64,000 bases of DNA, taken from Siphonodentalium dalli (Eukaryota; Mollusca; Scaphopoda; Gadilida; Siphonodentaliidae). The translations under genes and the position numbers were made by a program. The first letter of the stretch is position 1. Each line of letters begins with the position of its first letter. Below the pieces are notes generated by a model. It was not told the origin of the DNA. It saw nothing but the letters and a program-made list of their open reading frames with translations, and did not search any database. The stretch spans positions 10,147,814-10,211,813 of the forward strand of contig CP136063.1 of the NCBI GenBank assembly GCA_032622095.1, written 5' to 3'. Below, piece after piece: positions 22,956-34,829 of this stretch.

Positions 22956-23531
22956 TAACAGGAAATAGTGCCAGGTGACCTTTGACTTCTGGTTTGACGT
23001 CTGTTTACATTCCGTATGCTACATCTCAAAATACTATGGCTTCCGATAGTTTTCCAACAAACTAGAAAGAATGAAGAGTTTGCAAATTTATTTTTATTAA
23101 ATATACGCCATTAAATGCGACAAATGAAGCGAAAATAAACTAAAGGTGGGCTATTCCGATGGGTTTACATTTAAGATACCTCCCACCTCCACTTTATGGC
23201 AGTCGAGAACAACTGCAAAGTGTGGTCTCAAGATGTACAAAGTTACACAAAATAGACTGATAAATGTAGGGATAAATGCTCGCACAAAATCATGCATTTT
23301 GATAAAAATTTCAAAGTCAAACACACGTATACATGTATGTACTAGTAAGAGGGGGGGGGGGGGGTAACTCCACATGTATGTACTAGTAAGAGGGGTTTAA
23401 CTCCACAAAAGAAGTTGGGCAGACTTGATATTCTTAATCACATTGTTCCCATTGTAAATATAATATGAGCAAAGTTTTAAAAAAATTACCGAAAAATGTA
23501 GATGCCATGAATCTCTACTCTGGCAGGCCAG
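22956..23531. other. Unassigned DNA with a G-tract duplication
   Basis: ACATGTATGTACTAGTAAGAG occurs twice (about 23331 and 23373), once followed by a run of about 13 G and once by GGGG. No gene was recognised. Confidence 0.45.
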
Positions 23532-24327
23532 GGAGAACCCAAAATCGATGTACTAAACCTCGATTTATGTTAAAAACCTCGTTCTTCGTTAAGCTCAGTG
23601 AATCGAACTGAACCTCTGAAGCTGCATGTTTCCTTGCAGGCCACGTCGGCACTGATAAACTCGAGACATCTATTGGTCCGGATGCTTCGGCTAGCGGAGG
23701 CCAATTTCGAAAAGGGATCTCTGTAGTCTGTTTGAATCACAGTGCCTACATGTACCAGCATTTACCAGCGAACTTACATCCGGAAGGATCCTACGCTGAA
23801 CTTAATACAGATACAGGTGTAACTGCTAAACAATATATTGTTTATGAATTTATGATCCGATTTTGTTTCCGTACTATTGAGTTATTTCTGTGCTATTTTA
23901 GAGTACATGCCTCTGATAACATTTAGTGTATTCGACCTTCCTGTTTAATGGCAGATAACTAATCACACGCCATTTGTCATAGCAATTCAAGATTAACACA
24001 TTTGCTTTTAAATGCGGAAAAGATTTTTTTGCGATCGCGAATGAAATCACTGAATATCCAGGTTTGAACCTCGATGTTTACCAATATATGTGTGACCTAC
24101 ATGTAGATTAATTAGCTGTAATCAAAATCAAGAAGTGATAATGAGCGGTTGATCTGTCGTATACGATCTCGAGCACTACCTCGAAATCATATTACCTAAT
24201 GTCGAGGGTCCCGTTTGGCTGTCAACAAAACAATAGGCAATTAGTATGGAATTGCATAATATCTGAGGAACCTCGATCGAGGTTTTTAACACAAATGGAG
24301 GTTTAGTACATCGATTTTGGGTTCTCC
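23532..24327. mobile_element. Inverted-repeat element, 796 bp
   Basis: The termini GGAGAACCCAAAATCGATGT and the matching complement form inverted repeats of about 48 bp with two mismatches, continuing to TTAAAAACCTCG. The flanking triplets are CAG and TAG, which could be a decayed 3-bp duplication as in PIF/Harbinger elements, but this is weak. There is no transposase. It abuts the next long inverted-repeat element. Confidence 0.75.
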
Positions 24328-24333
24328 TAGACT

Positions 24334-27300
24334 CTACGCCGCCCTAATGATCAGCTCAAACTGCCCATTAGCACCCCATACATCCGGATATGCTCGTAGC
24401 GGAAGACATGCTCGTAACGGAATAACCACATGGCCCGCGATTTGCACATCGTCTTTAGTTGTCGTAAGTTATTTCATAAAAACACGGTTTATTTTACCTT
24501 GATTTTTTGTAAGCGTTAACAGCGATAATCGGTCTACAGAAATGAGCGGTTGTGGTTTCCACAATTTGCATATTACTGTTCGATAATCGGGTTTTATACG
24601 AAAATTATGACCTGAAATACTTACTGGATGTAAGTTTTATCAAATTTTAATGAATCTTTCCATTGACACATTATATAACATACAGTCTCTCAAAGTATGA
24701 TATCTTAGCTTCAAAATGAATTGGACATGTTTGCGATGTCAATCATATTAGTGCCCGAAAAATTAGTTTCCATGTAGGCACTCACTTGATTTTGGGGCAT
24801 GTCTATAGCAAATGTAAAACCACTGCTATAGACATACCATATGTTCTTGCTATGACCTGCATATATGGTAATTTTTTCTATGGAAAATGTAGAAACATGA
24901 CTGAAAATGTTGTCTATTATACTAAGGGAATATCCGCGGAAATAGCAATGTATGCAATGACTATATTGTCTGGGCTGTTACCACGGAAATCGTAATTTTA
25001 TGTAAGAAATGCAAATTTTGCCACAATTTTTGGCCTAACTTCCCGGTAAAATAGGATTAAACTGCGTCCATGTTTAAACAAGTTTGATGTACAGTTGGGT
25101 AATTTATAGCCACAAATAGTACAACCACTGGTATGTGTTGGTTTCGGTGCAACATGTGTCTAACCGTGAACGGTGTGCAAATCGCGGGCCATGTGGTTAT
25201 TCCGCTACGAGCATGTCCGGATGCATGGGGTGATTAGGGCGGCTGGTGGGTCCCCATACCCTGCGTGGGGCTATCTATTTCACAACATTTTTCAACTAAA
25301 CAATGAATTCTGACCTTATTATCTCACCATATATTTTCAGTCGGTACTCCCCGCCACAAGTTGACGCCAAAAGTTCCCTGTGTCGGTGTATCTAAATGCT
25401 TTAATCGGACATTTCTAAACTGCTGAATGTTGGTGACCCGGATAAGTCGTCCATCTTCACGTTATTGTTGACATTTTACACAAGGCCATGTGCTCGGAAG
25501 AACTACTGGGTAATTTATTACGTCCGGTTTGGCCTATAGTACGTTTCACGAATAACCGTTAACTGATTTCAAGATTTTATTGTTAGCAAACCATTACAAC
25601 GGTGTGAGTGTGTAATATAGTGAAACATCCTAGTTGAACCAAGCGAACAATATAACTTCTGTCTTGTGTATATACTATTACAGCATAGTGTAAAATGTCA
25701 GTAATTATGGGGCCTTGAAGATTTACCTGTATATAGCTAGGTAGGCCTACATACAAAATCTCATTTTATGATATGTGGCTTTGTAGATGTTCGCCAATTG
25801 CCATGGCTGCATGCATGTGTCATAGACATGATACCTATAAGTATTCAACGTATTTTGTTCTTTTTTATTGGCTTGGTATGCAAACTGACATTAAATTGGA
25901 CATTTTCGACAAATTTGTTGTTAGATCGGACAGTGGAACATTAAAGTCATCAATTGGCCGGCTATATGGACGAAGGAATGATCACTAGATCTTATTGAAC
26001 CATGCACGATGCCCAGCGACTTTGATAAGTTTACACCGACTGACATGCCCGCAGCGGTGTTTGTCTCAAATAAATTATCAAAAGTTCAAAACACATATTT
26101 TTGGCCGAGAAATAAGCGTAGTTAGTGTGATCATCATTTATCCACGCACTTGACAAATGTGGACCTGGTTTCTATTCGACACAAGCATGGGACATTGATA
26201 TAAATCTATAAGTTTCATTTTCGTCTAACAAACCGACAACTTTAATAGCTTCAAATATCCGCGTGACGGTAATGACGGGTTACAGGGATGTCGATTTTTG
26301 ATATTTTGAACCAGCAAAACAAAAATTACATATATCATTGAAAGATGCATCTCCTGAATATACGAGATATGAAGATCACTCCGTTTTATCGGGAAATGTA
26401 TTTGCTAACCGATAAAACAATCTCACTTCTTATAATTTCACTTTTAACAAATCGTGTGGTGGGTGAGAGACATCTCATTTTAGTGATTATGGGGTATAAA
26501 AGGACGTAAACAAATCTCAATAGAACTATGTTCATCGAGCGTTAGCTCATAACGCAAAACATAGACTGGTCAGCATGGTTTTCTGACATTTACGACAATG
26601 TTGTCGCATAAAATAAATAAAAATACGATGAGAAACTGGAAATGTTTATGCACATTCCGGACGGGATATATGTCCCTGGCACATGTTTGAAATTTCACGC
26701 AAAATCTGAAAGATAACAAAGTTATAGCCTAATTAGTTTTATGACTTTTATAGACCCGTTCTAAATATCCCATAGTAAATGCATGCCGGCGATAAGCAGG
26801 GGTGCGTAGAAATACCAAGCAGAACCAAGCTGGAGAAAACTAAGGCGGAAAATGACACTTAAAGCATGTTTTGTGCTGTATAATGGAGAACTAAACCATA
26901 ATAATGCAACATGACGTGATTTTATTTGAGTTTTGATGACATATAGCGAGCGTAAAACTAAAAAAAAAAACAGTGCAACGATCGCGAAAACTTTTCAGCT
27001 TGGTATTTCGTCATTTACAGATCGCTGTGTTTGGATACTTTCCGTCCCAGAACGCAACATAAGCTCCATCCTCAGTCTCCTACACAGAACTTACCCTGTC
27101 AGCACCTACATGGAATGTGAAGCAATGTCGTATTTATTTATTTTAGAAGCAAATTTGATACCTCCTATATACATATTTATTTTAGATTTTTGTAGGTTAC
27201 AGCTAATTCTGCATTATTCTGAGAAACAGAAATGTCCATATTCGTTTGAAAATGGTCTATGTCAAGCCCGAATGAATTGTAACTGACAAAACACTTATAT

Positions 27301-27772
27301 AAAAAATATTTTATTTAAAAAAATACACGTGCCTGCAGCGTTAAGACATCTCTTGGCGTGGAGACTAAACTCTGTCTGCAGCTTGAATGCAACAGTCAAA
27401 AATAGTTATCCGTAAAACGGACAATAGGCCAAACCGGACGTAGTAAATTATCCAGTAGTTCTTCCGATCACATGGCCTTGTGTAAAATGTCAACAAGAAC
27501 GTGAAGATGGACGGCTTATCCGGGTCACCAACATTAAACAGTTTAGAAATGTCAGATTAAAGCATTTAGATACACCGACACAGGGAACTTTTGGCGTCAA
27601 CTTGTGGCGGGGAGTACCGATTGAACATATATGGTGAGATAATAACAGCTGAATAAGGCCAGCATTCATTGTTTAGTTGAAAAATGTTGTGAAATAGATA
27701 GCTCAACGTAGGGTATGGGAGACCACCAGCCGCCCTAATGGGCAGGTTGAGCTGATCATTAGGGCGGCGTAG
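24334..27772. mobile_element. Long inverted-repeat element, about 3.4 kb including a nested insert
   Basis: The right arm at about 27430-27772 is the reverse complement of the left arm at about 24334-24371 plus 25238-25560. Shared words include CTACGCCGCCCTAATGATCA, CAAGTTGACGCCAAAAGTTC, GGTGACCCGGATAAG and GGCCATGTG. The arms are therefore about 350 bp at roughly 90% or better by eye. The left arm is interrupted by an 861-bp element. The interior (25561-27429) has only short frames (up to 117 codons at 26933) with no recognised domain. TA on both sides of CGCCGCCC could be a TA target duplication, but this is uncertain. Confidence 0.8.
24372..25232. mobile_element. Nested element with CACCCC ends and 5-bp duplication, 861 bp
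   Basis: It begins CACCCCATACATCCGGATAT and ends with the near complement (GTCCGGATGCATGGGGTG). The inverted repeats extend some 60 bp through ATAACCACATGGCCCGCGAT. ATTAG occurs at 24367-24371 and again at 25233-25237. The right arm of the surrounding element keeps the uninterrupted version, GCCCATTAGGGCGG near 27733-27746, so the 5-bp duplication is proven by an empty site. CAC ends with 5-bp duplications are seen in Transib-type elements, but the ends do not match that consensus well. Confidence 0.85.
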
Positions 27773-28311
27773 TGGGTCTTATTTGGATACAAATAATGTA
27801 ATTCACAATTAGCAATAGGTCGATATCCTTTCCGTAATCATTGCAATCCAATATTAAATCATGATCAATTATCACACAATTAATCCAGGATGATTAATGC
27901 TCAGTCGTAGTTTCATTGGTCTTATTCGTGTGAGTAGTAATTAATTAGTTTCACTGTGGCTAGATTTCGCGGTGATTTCTTGAGTCATTATTAATTGATT
28001 TGACTTCACAAGAGCTGGACCAACTGTGATTTGAGTTTGAATGGCTTAAGGCCAAACGATTCACCCACCCATCCCAACCCTATTTTCGAGTATATTAACA
28101 TTATAATTATATGCAGCTGTTTTTTATTCCTTTATTTCCATCAAGATAATAACATCATTATCCTTAATGACACTGCAGTTAGTTGTTATTTAATCATTAC
28201 TTATTTATTTGAATTTGCATGAAATAGACAATTTGATTTGAATTATTTGCATGAAGCTTGCTTGCTCATCATTAGTCTGACCAGACGTGGTAATATGGCT
28301 ATGGCCATCCA

Positions 28312-29108
28312 CACTCTTATAACTAATGTGTAGAAACGATTACACATCAAATGTGTAAACCCGGTTAATACACATAGCAATGTGTAGTTTTACATACAAA
28401 TACATTGACAAGTGCCGTTCTACACATAATGTGTATATTTTGTTACACACAATTGTGTAAGAACGTAGACATGCGCATTGCAGTGCCTTCAGTTTCATAG
28501 TCGGCTACGTGACGGCCATATTGTTTGAGTATATTTTTTGGAATACAATCTACAGCGATCGTAGACAAGGATGTAAGTTCAGAATTCCAATTTGTGGGTT
28601 TAGTATTAATAGTATATGAGGATTTATTTGTTAAAACTTTCATTGCGATTACTACCCGTAGACTCTTGTTATGATTGTTGTAATAATACTAATATTATGC
28701 AATCACGCCTCGACCCTGGTTTGTTCATTCAAAGCAAAAACTCACAGTACAGAACAAAATACTACATACCACTATGCGCCATTAAAGTTTTAACATATAA
28801 ATCTGTATATATCTTTAATACTATACCCACAGGTCGGACTACTGAACTTGCATTTCTTGTCCACAAACTGTGTGTGTAAGAACCTACACAAAATGTGTAA
28901 GGGATATGTGTTGATTTTATACACACAGTTGTGTATAAATGTGTAAATATTTACCCATTTATGTGTAAAAATTGTTACACAATTTGTGTACGAATATGAA
29001 ACTACACATATACTACACAAATATGTTTAAGATCAAAATTGAATAATGATTGTGTAGCAGGGCTACACATTTTGTGTAGAAAACCTACACATTAGTCATA
29101 AGAGTGCA
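28312..29108. mobile_element. Inverted-repeat element rich in TGTGTA motifs, about 800 bp
   Basis: The ends are CACTCTTATAACTAATGTG and the complement of CACTCTTATGACTAATGTG. From both ends inward there are many copies of TGTGTA or TACACA, often as palindromes such as CTACACATTTTGTGTAG. The middle is unrelated. Repeated subterminal motifs are usual transposase-binding arrangements. No clear target duplication could be assigned, and there is no coding domain. Confidence 0.75.
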
Positions 29109-30300
29109 CGTCTGACCGCCGTGGCGCTTCAGCTTTGGCGAGTAGCTAATTTTTTTTAATACACTTATTTTTAAGAATCAACTAACATATTCATTAATGT
29201 TAACAATATTGCAATATATATTAGCTCTGACACCTACCAGAACGTGTGTATAATTCCGTACTAATTTAATCCAAAAATCCAGTCGGAAAACATGTTGACA
29301 AAACGTGGTTAAATGGCCGAAGCAGGAGGAGCTAACATATCACATGACTACGTGCAGTTCGTGCATGGCAAACATGATACTGCAACTCGCATTACTGTAC
29401 CAGGATGTTAACAGTACGCATGTGTAACAAATTGGAGTTGGTAATTTGTAAAAACTACACGCATGCGCAGATTGTAGTTCCCCTCAACTTGAATTGTATC
29501 AGGGCAACCTGAATTGTACACTCAATGTGAACGCATGTGATTATCTTGCCGTGCGCACGGGGAACTCACAGGGGGATTCATGAAATTACGGGTCTCATGC
29601 AATGGTCGACGAACACACGACATGTCAGTGTTTACGTTCTGTTATCTGTCGGATTTTAAGGATAAATGACACGTAGGTGAGTGGATGGTTTCACACTTGT
29701 ATTTGTATTTAGTTGATAAATACATATGCGTTGGTCCTAATTGTTACTTTTATAGGAATTATAGCCGCCTATGTTGTTTGAAGCACGCCATGGATCTTTG
29801 ATGGCGTAAGCCATGACACAAAGATCAAATGGATCCAGCTCATCATTTGTATATTTTGTTTTGTTATTATGTTTTATTTATGTTAATTCAGCTCTTGTGT
29901 GGTCTAATCAGCCGTCAATAAATCATAATTAATTTAATTAGTGTCACCCTTTTAAATTTATAGTTCCCGGGCTATATGCAGTGAATTTCTAGGTTCTCCC
30001 TGACCTCAGTGACCTGTCCGGCTTACTCTGTTACTCGCGTAGCCAAGTATACGTGTAGATTCATGGCATGATCTACGGAAAATGTAGGGATAAAAGCTCT
30101 AATAAAGTTGCGTCTAACGAAAAAAACATACAGACATTTGTCTTCGAGTCATCTCTTCAGTCTAATCGGTCAAACTCACATTTTCAGAACAAAAAGAATC
30201 AATAACGTTTCGCGCCAACTCATTGTTCTAAGTGTATACAATCCGGTTGCACACAGCAGATCCAGTTATTGAGTGTATACGAGAAACGTAGTTACATACG
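29109..30300. other. Unassigned DNA
   Basis: No supported gene or repeat boundary was found. A small inverted pair, GCCATGGATCTTTGATGGC, lies near 29785-29815. Confidence 0.4.
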
Positions 30301-30319
30301 AAAAGTTATCAGAGGGTGT

Positions 30320-30545
30320 GTTACGCCAGCTTTTGAAGTATTAAACTGACCACTTTTGAAGTAGGTCTCCATTTTTGAAGTAAAAAACGCCAGCCTTTGA
30401 AATACCTCACAACTTTTGTAATAAAATCGCCAGCTTTTGTAGTAAAGTAGGGACTCCGCTTTTGAAGTAAAACACGCCAGCTTTTGTAGTAAAAAAAACC
30501 ATGTCTCCACATTTGTAATAACAAAATTACAGCTTTTGAAGTAAA
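30320..30545. repeat. Short-motif array, ACGCCAGCTTTTGAAGTA
   Basis: The word CAGCTTTTG.AGTA or its variant CACTTTTGAAGTA recurs about ten times at 20-35 bp spacing. The same array occurs in inverted orientation at about 38757-38970. It directly adjoins the decayed zinc-finger copy in both places. Confidence 0.8.
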
Positions 30546-30599
30546 CTGACTCAATACAAGACGGGCGCTGGACGATTTTCATGACAAGTCAACCCGATA

Positions 30600-31445
30600 A
30601 TCCATAGGGGCTATCGCCCATACGAGTGTGACTTGTGACTGAAAACATTTAGTGAGTCCAGTTCCGTGACAAAATAATCCATACCGGTAATCGACCATAC
30701 GAGTGTGACGTGGTTTGAATAGCTTTCAGTCATACCAACACAAGAGAAACCTCACAGTCAATCGCCCATACACGTGTGACGTGAACCAAAAGGCATTTAG
30801 TGAGTCCGGTTCCGTGGCAAAATAATCCACACCGGTAATCGACCATACGAGTGTGACGTGGTTTGAATAGCTTTCAGTCATACCAACACAAGAGAAATCA
30901 CAAACTGACTCAATACATTTTGACGGGCGCTGGACGATTTTCATGACAAAGTAAATCCGATAATCCATATGGGCTATCGCCCATGCGAGTGTGACTTGTG
31001 ACTGAACATATTTAGTGAGTCCGGTTCCGTGACAAAAGAATCCACACCGGTAATCGACCATACGAGTGTGACGTGGTTTGAATAGCTTTCAGTCAAACAA
31101 ATCACAGTCAATCGCCCATACACGTGTGACGTGTACCAGAAGGCATTTAGTGAGTCCGGTTCCCTGCATAAGCATATGAGAACACACATAGTGGTCAATC
31201 ATACGAGTATGCAATGTTGTTCCCAGTCAGTCCAGCAACCTGACAAACCACACTGGTGAACGACCTTACAGGTGCGACGTTTGTTAGAAAAAGTTCGCCG
31301 TGACCATGAGTCTGACAATACATAAGAGAATCCACGCTGGTGACACGATGTATGTCTGAAGACGTTGTCAGTCCATTAACATGGCAACATGTATATTTCC
31401 TCAAAATTGGGTGACGTGACAAATGTATCAGTTCCAATGGAAAAT
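30600..31445 (+). pseudogene. Decayed C2H2 zinc-finger gene copy
   Basis: Fragments in the three plus frames read as fingers of about 28 residues: RPYECDV then AFS, PYTCDVYQKAFSESGS, LHKHMRTH, and RPYRCDVC-stop-KKFAVTMSLTIHKRIH at about 31261-31340. An 84-bp finger repeat and a doubled ~170-bp unit are visible. There are many stops and frameshifts, so this is a pseudogene. An inverted copy lies at 37947-38700. Confidence 0.75.
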
Positions 31446-31718
31446 AGTTGGTATGTTTGTCCTCTTCTTTGGAAGAACGGTCCTATGTCAAACTTCCAAC
31501 TCGCAATGTTCAGTCTCCTTTTTATAATTGTATAGTCGATTATTAATACTGATAAATAAGTCCATTTTCTTAACGTGGTTCATTCTGATTGGCCAACTAT
31601 GAAACAAAGGACGAAAGTCCAGATGTCGGGTGATTAAGAATGCCATACGACAAGACACACCGATTCTGCATAATTTCACGAGTAATTGTCCCAGTTAGAA
31701 AAATATTATCATGCACGT

Positions 31719-32272
31719 GCTATGGAATAATAAGTCAAAGATCATTCAATTTACAACTGAAATACAATCTCCTTTGGACACTTTAATAACGAGAGATAAT
31801 GGTTCCTGGAATTACAAACTAAATTATTGAACATACTCACGGCTGTTATTATATGGGATAGTGTTATATCGTTCGAGAAATTATTTGTATTCGTATATTG
31901 TGTTGAATAAATTGTGAAAGGAGACTGAACCTTTTGGCACCACGAACATTGAGACTTGAAAGTTTAACTTTCCCTGTATAGCGACATAATGCCATCGAAT
32001 CCGTTATTTTATATACTCAATCATCAGAGGCTATGTGAACCCAACGGTTTCCACACAACAATTACTGGCCCCCGTTTTTTGTAGCGGCCACGTTTGAGGT
32101 ATTTCTAATACTTCGGTTATGTGACATAATTTCAATGATCGAAATTTGTTGTTAATGTCGCCTTCCAGAGACGAATCTAATAAACCAAACATTCTCTCGT
32201 TATTAAAGTGTCCAAAGGAGATTGTATTTCAGTTGTAAACTGAATGAACATCTTTGACTTATTATTCCATAA
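31719..32272. repeat. Inverted repeat with 75-bp arms
   Basis: The left arm at 31719-31795 (TATGGAATAATAAGTCAAAG, then ACAATCTCCTTTGGACACTT) is complementary to the right arm at 32196-32272 with few mismatches. Further out, TTCCAATGGAAAATAGTTGG at about 31433 pairs with sequence near 32350, so the original structure was larger and is now gapped. It may be a decayed foldback element. Confidence 0.75.
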
Positions 32273-33179
32273 CGCGTCGGGTCACCTAATTTCGAGGGTA
32301 TGAATATGCAATTAATATCGCCTTCCAAAGTGAGGCCAAATATACCAACTATTTTCCGTTGGAACTAATACATCACCTAATTTCGAGAAAATATATATGT
32401 TCTCATGTTACTGGACGGACAGAACGTCTTCAGTCTTGTCTGACGCAATTGTTTCGCTCAGGTCGATCAAATGAACAACGCCATGGTTGTAGAACTTTAA
32501 TAATTTATTGTTTCAACCTATAAAAAAAAGAAAACTAGTATTACAATGATGCAGAGTGAAGCAGAGTGAAGTGAAGACCACATGAATGCGACATGATAGC
32601 TACCGAACATGACACAACAAAACTGAGAAATTGTAGCAACATACTTATGATAACTATATTCAGAAACCGCCGCAAGACAACATGGATATAACAAAAAAGG
32701 CTAATAAATATCTCACATGGAAATGGCCTCATTATAACAACACACCTCACTTGCGAATGCATAAGGCAATTACATACATACACCACAAAAAGGCCAATAT
32801 CTCACACGCAAATGGCTACATTACTAACACATACAAAAGAGCACATCACACACGAATGAACACGATATGTATAGACATACTACAGCATACATGTTGAGTG
32901 CAAATACACACATTAACAACTATATGTACATGATAGAGCAGGTAGTGAGAAAGTAGTAAATATATAAAGCACAAAGTCAAGAGTAAGATAAAGAAGAAAT
33001 GATAGGGGTAAATTAATATACATGTTATGAGTACAATCACTTACACAATAGCGGGCATTTGACCGAGAGCGTTCATTGGTAATGTTCCGGAAGAATAGTG
33101 CATGTAGCAGGCTGTTGACTATGAGTTTATTTAATTATTTTCAACCAAGATATATAAATTTAGGACTCCTGACCACACC
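32273..33179. other. Unassigned DNA upstream of the LINE
   Basis: A diverged local repeat (CTCACATGGAAATGGC and CTCACACGCAAATGGC) lies at about 32710-32830. No gene was seen. The 5' end of the LINE probably lies within the last part of this stretch but could not be fixed. Confidence 0.4.
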
Positions 33180-34829
33180 ATGTATACCGATACCAAAAGC
33201 AGACTGTTCCCCATATGGGTGTGTTTTCTGTTTGTGTGCTGCATGTATGCTCAGTTGAACAAGTGCGATTTCATCTATGCACAGCATAAAGTATGCAGTT
33301 CCATGTGCCTTCCGCAGATCTGTTATTGGGAAACCTCGAGCTGTCCGATGAACCAGATGTTCTGGACGTCGATTCATATTTCAATCTCCACCGAGGGTCA
33401 TGTTTGTAGGCCGCGATTCTCATCAACAACTTCATGTACTCATACGCAATTTAAACCTAATGTGGACAAATGCGCAGGTTATGGAAGACCAAGACCCATC
33501 ATTCTTTTGATGTTTCTGATGTCAGCTGATGTCCAAATGAACCCCGGTCCACCGAAGGGGAACAGGGCGATTAAGTACCCATGTACTGTTTGTGCTAAGA
33601 GGGTGATATCAACCAGTAAAGCAGTTGATTGTGATGGATGTAGTCAATGGACACACACCCGTTGTTGTGGCATTAGTGATTCCGACTACACCTCGATGTT
33701 AAATCAAACAAAGAAGTTAGATTTTCAATGCATCCCCTGCACTTTCGATCTTTTACCATCTTCCGATTTGCATTTTTCATCTGATTTTGGCCAAGATGAA
33801 CGTGAAATCATGAAAACAAATATCGATTGTCACAGCACTTCTTACGAGATTTTTAATAACAAAGGGCTCAAATTGATTCATCTAAATTGCAGAAGTTTGT
33901 TACCCAAGATAGATGAGCTTAGGTACATGGCAGCTCAATCTAAAGCACACGTGCTAGATTTTTCGGAAACATGGCTGGATTCAACAATCTGTGATTTGGA
34001 GATAGCGATTGATGAATATTCTGTTGTACGAAAGGACCGTCAAAGGGATGGCGGGGGAGTATGCCTTTATATACATCAATCGATATCTTTTAATCACAGA
34101 TCAGATATAGATCATGAAGGCTTTGAAACATGTTGGATTGATATATTGTTTCCGAAATCAAAACCACTTTTAGTCGGTGTAGTTTATCGTCCTCCGAAAT
34201 TTTATGAGTTTTTCAGTAAACTTGAGAATTTCTGTCTTGAGAAGGATTTTTTGGATAATGAATCCATCATCCTCGGTGATTTTAATGTTGATTTATTCAA
34301 TAATCCCACCAGACATAACTCATTACGTAAGGGGGTGGATATATTTAAAAGACTTTTTAGTCTAACACAAATCATCAAAGATTGTACCCGTATTACAAAA
34401 ACTTCATCAACTTTGATTGATCTTATATTTGTATCTGACCCTGACAAATTCAGTCATTTCGGCGTTCTTGATTCTGGACTCAGTGATCACAGTGTTATAT
34501 ACTGTATCAGAAAAGCTAAAAAGGAATTCTTTGGCTCCCATAATTCTGTTAAATTGAGATGCATGAAAAATTATTCTGATCTCAATTTCATTCAAAAACT
34601 TCAAGAAATTGATTGGATGAACGTCATTGAATGTGACGACATAAATAGGGCTTGGCACATTTTCAAGGAAGCACTGTTATCCTTAATAAATGAAGTAGCT
34701 CCGATCAAAGAGGTCAGGATTAGGCGGAGTACGGATGACTGGATGGACGATGAAATTCTTTCCCATATAAAACAAAGAGACTCACTATTAAATAAATTCA
34801 GGAAATCCAAAAGATTTGGCTATTTTTGA
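33180..34829 (+). CDS. LINE ORF part 1: PHD finger and endonuclease
   Basis: A 549-codon frame. Residues 117-124 are DVQMNPGP, a 2A-like ribosome-skipping motif in which the usual Glu is Gln, preceded by a hydrophobic ILLMFLM stretch. Residues about 134-177 form a C4HC3 PHD-like finger (YPCTVC, CDGCSQWTHTRC, FQCIPC). Residues about 210-440 are the endonuclease/exonuclease/phosphatase fold that nicks target DNA. The key motifs are present: Asn in HLNCRS, Glu in SETWLD, GDFNVD and SDHS. The frame ends by a frameshift at a T5 run and overlaps the start of the next frame. The first ATG is only the first in frame and may not be the true start. Confidence 0.88.
   Translation: MYTDTKSRLFPIWVCFLFVCCMYAQLNKCDFIYAQHKVCSSMCLPQICYWETSSCPMNQMFWTSIHISISTEGHVCRPRFSSTTSCTHTQFKPNVDKCAGYGRPRPIILLMFLMSADVQMNPGPPKGNRAIKYPCTVCAKRVISTSKAVDCDGCSQWTHTRCCGISDSDYTSMLNQTKKLDFQCIPCTFDLLPSSDLHFSSDFGQDEREIMKTNIDCHSTSYEIFNNKGLKLIHLNCRSLLPKIDELRYMAAQSKAHVLDFSETWLDSTICDLEIAIDEYSVVRKDRQRDGGGVCLYIHQSISFNHRSDIDHEGFETCWIDILFPKSKPLLVGVVYRPPKFYEFFSKLENFCLEKDFLDNESIILGDFNVDLFNNPTRHNSLRKGVDIFKRLFSLTQIIKDCTRITKTSSTLIDLIFVSDPDKFSHFGVLDSGLSDHSVIYCIRKAKKEFFGSHNSVKLRCMKNYSDLNFIQKLQEIDWMNVIECDDINRAWHIFKEALLSLINEVAPIKEVRIRRSTDDWMDDEILSHIKQRDSLLNKFRKSKRFGYF

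Noticed and set aside
26933-27286. A 117-codon frame inside the long inverted-repeat element
   Set aside because: No transposase or other motif was recognised. It is compatible with a chance frame.
24334-27772. TA target duplication (mariner-like) for the long inverted-repeat element
   Set aside because: TA beside CGCCGCCC on both sides is only two bases and the terminal alignment is uncertain, so I did not assign a class.
30292-31198. Minus-strand frames of 74-111 codons
   Set aside because: They are antisense to the decayed zinc-finger copy and the motif array. Finger residues appear on the plus strand.
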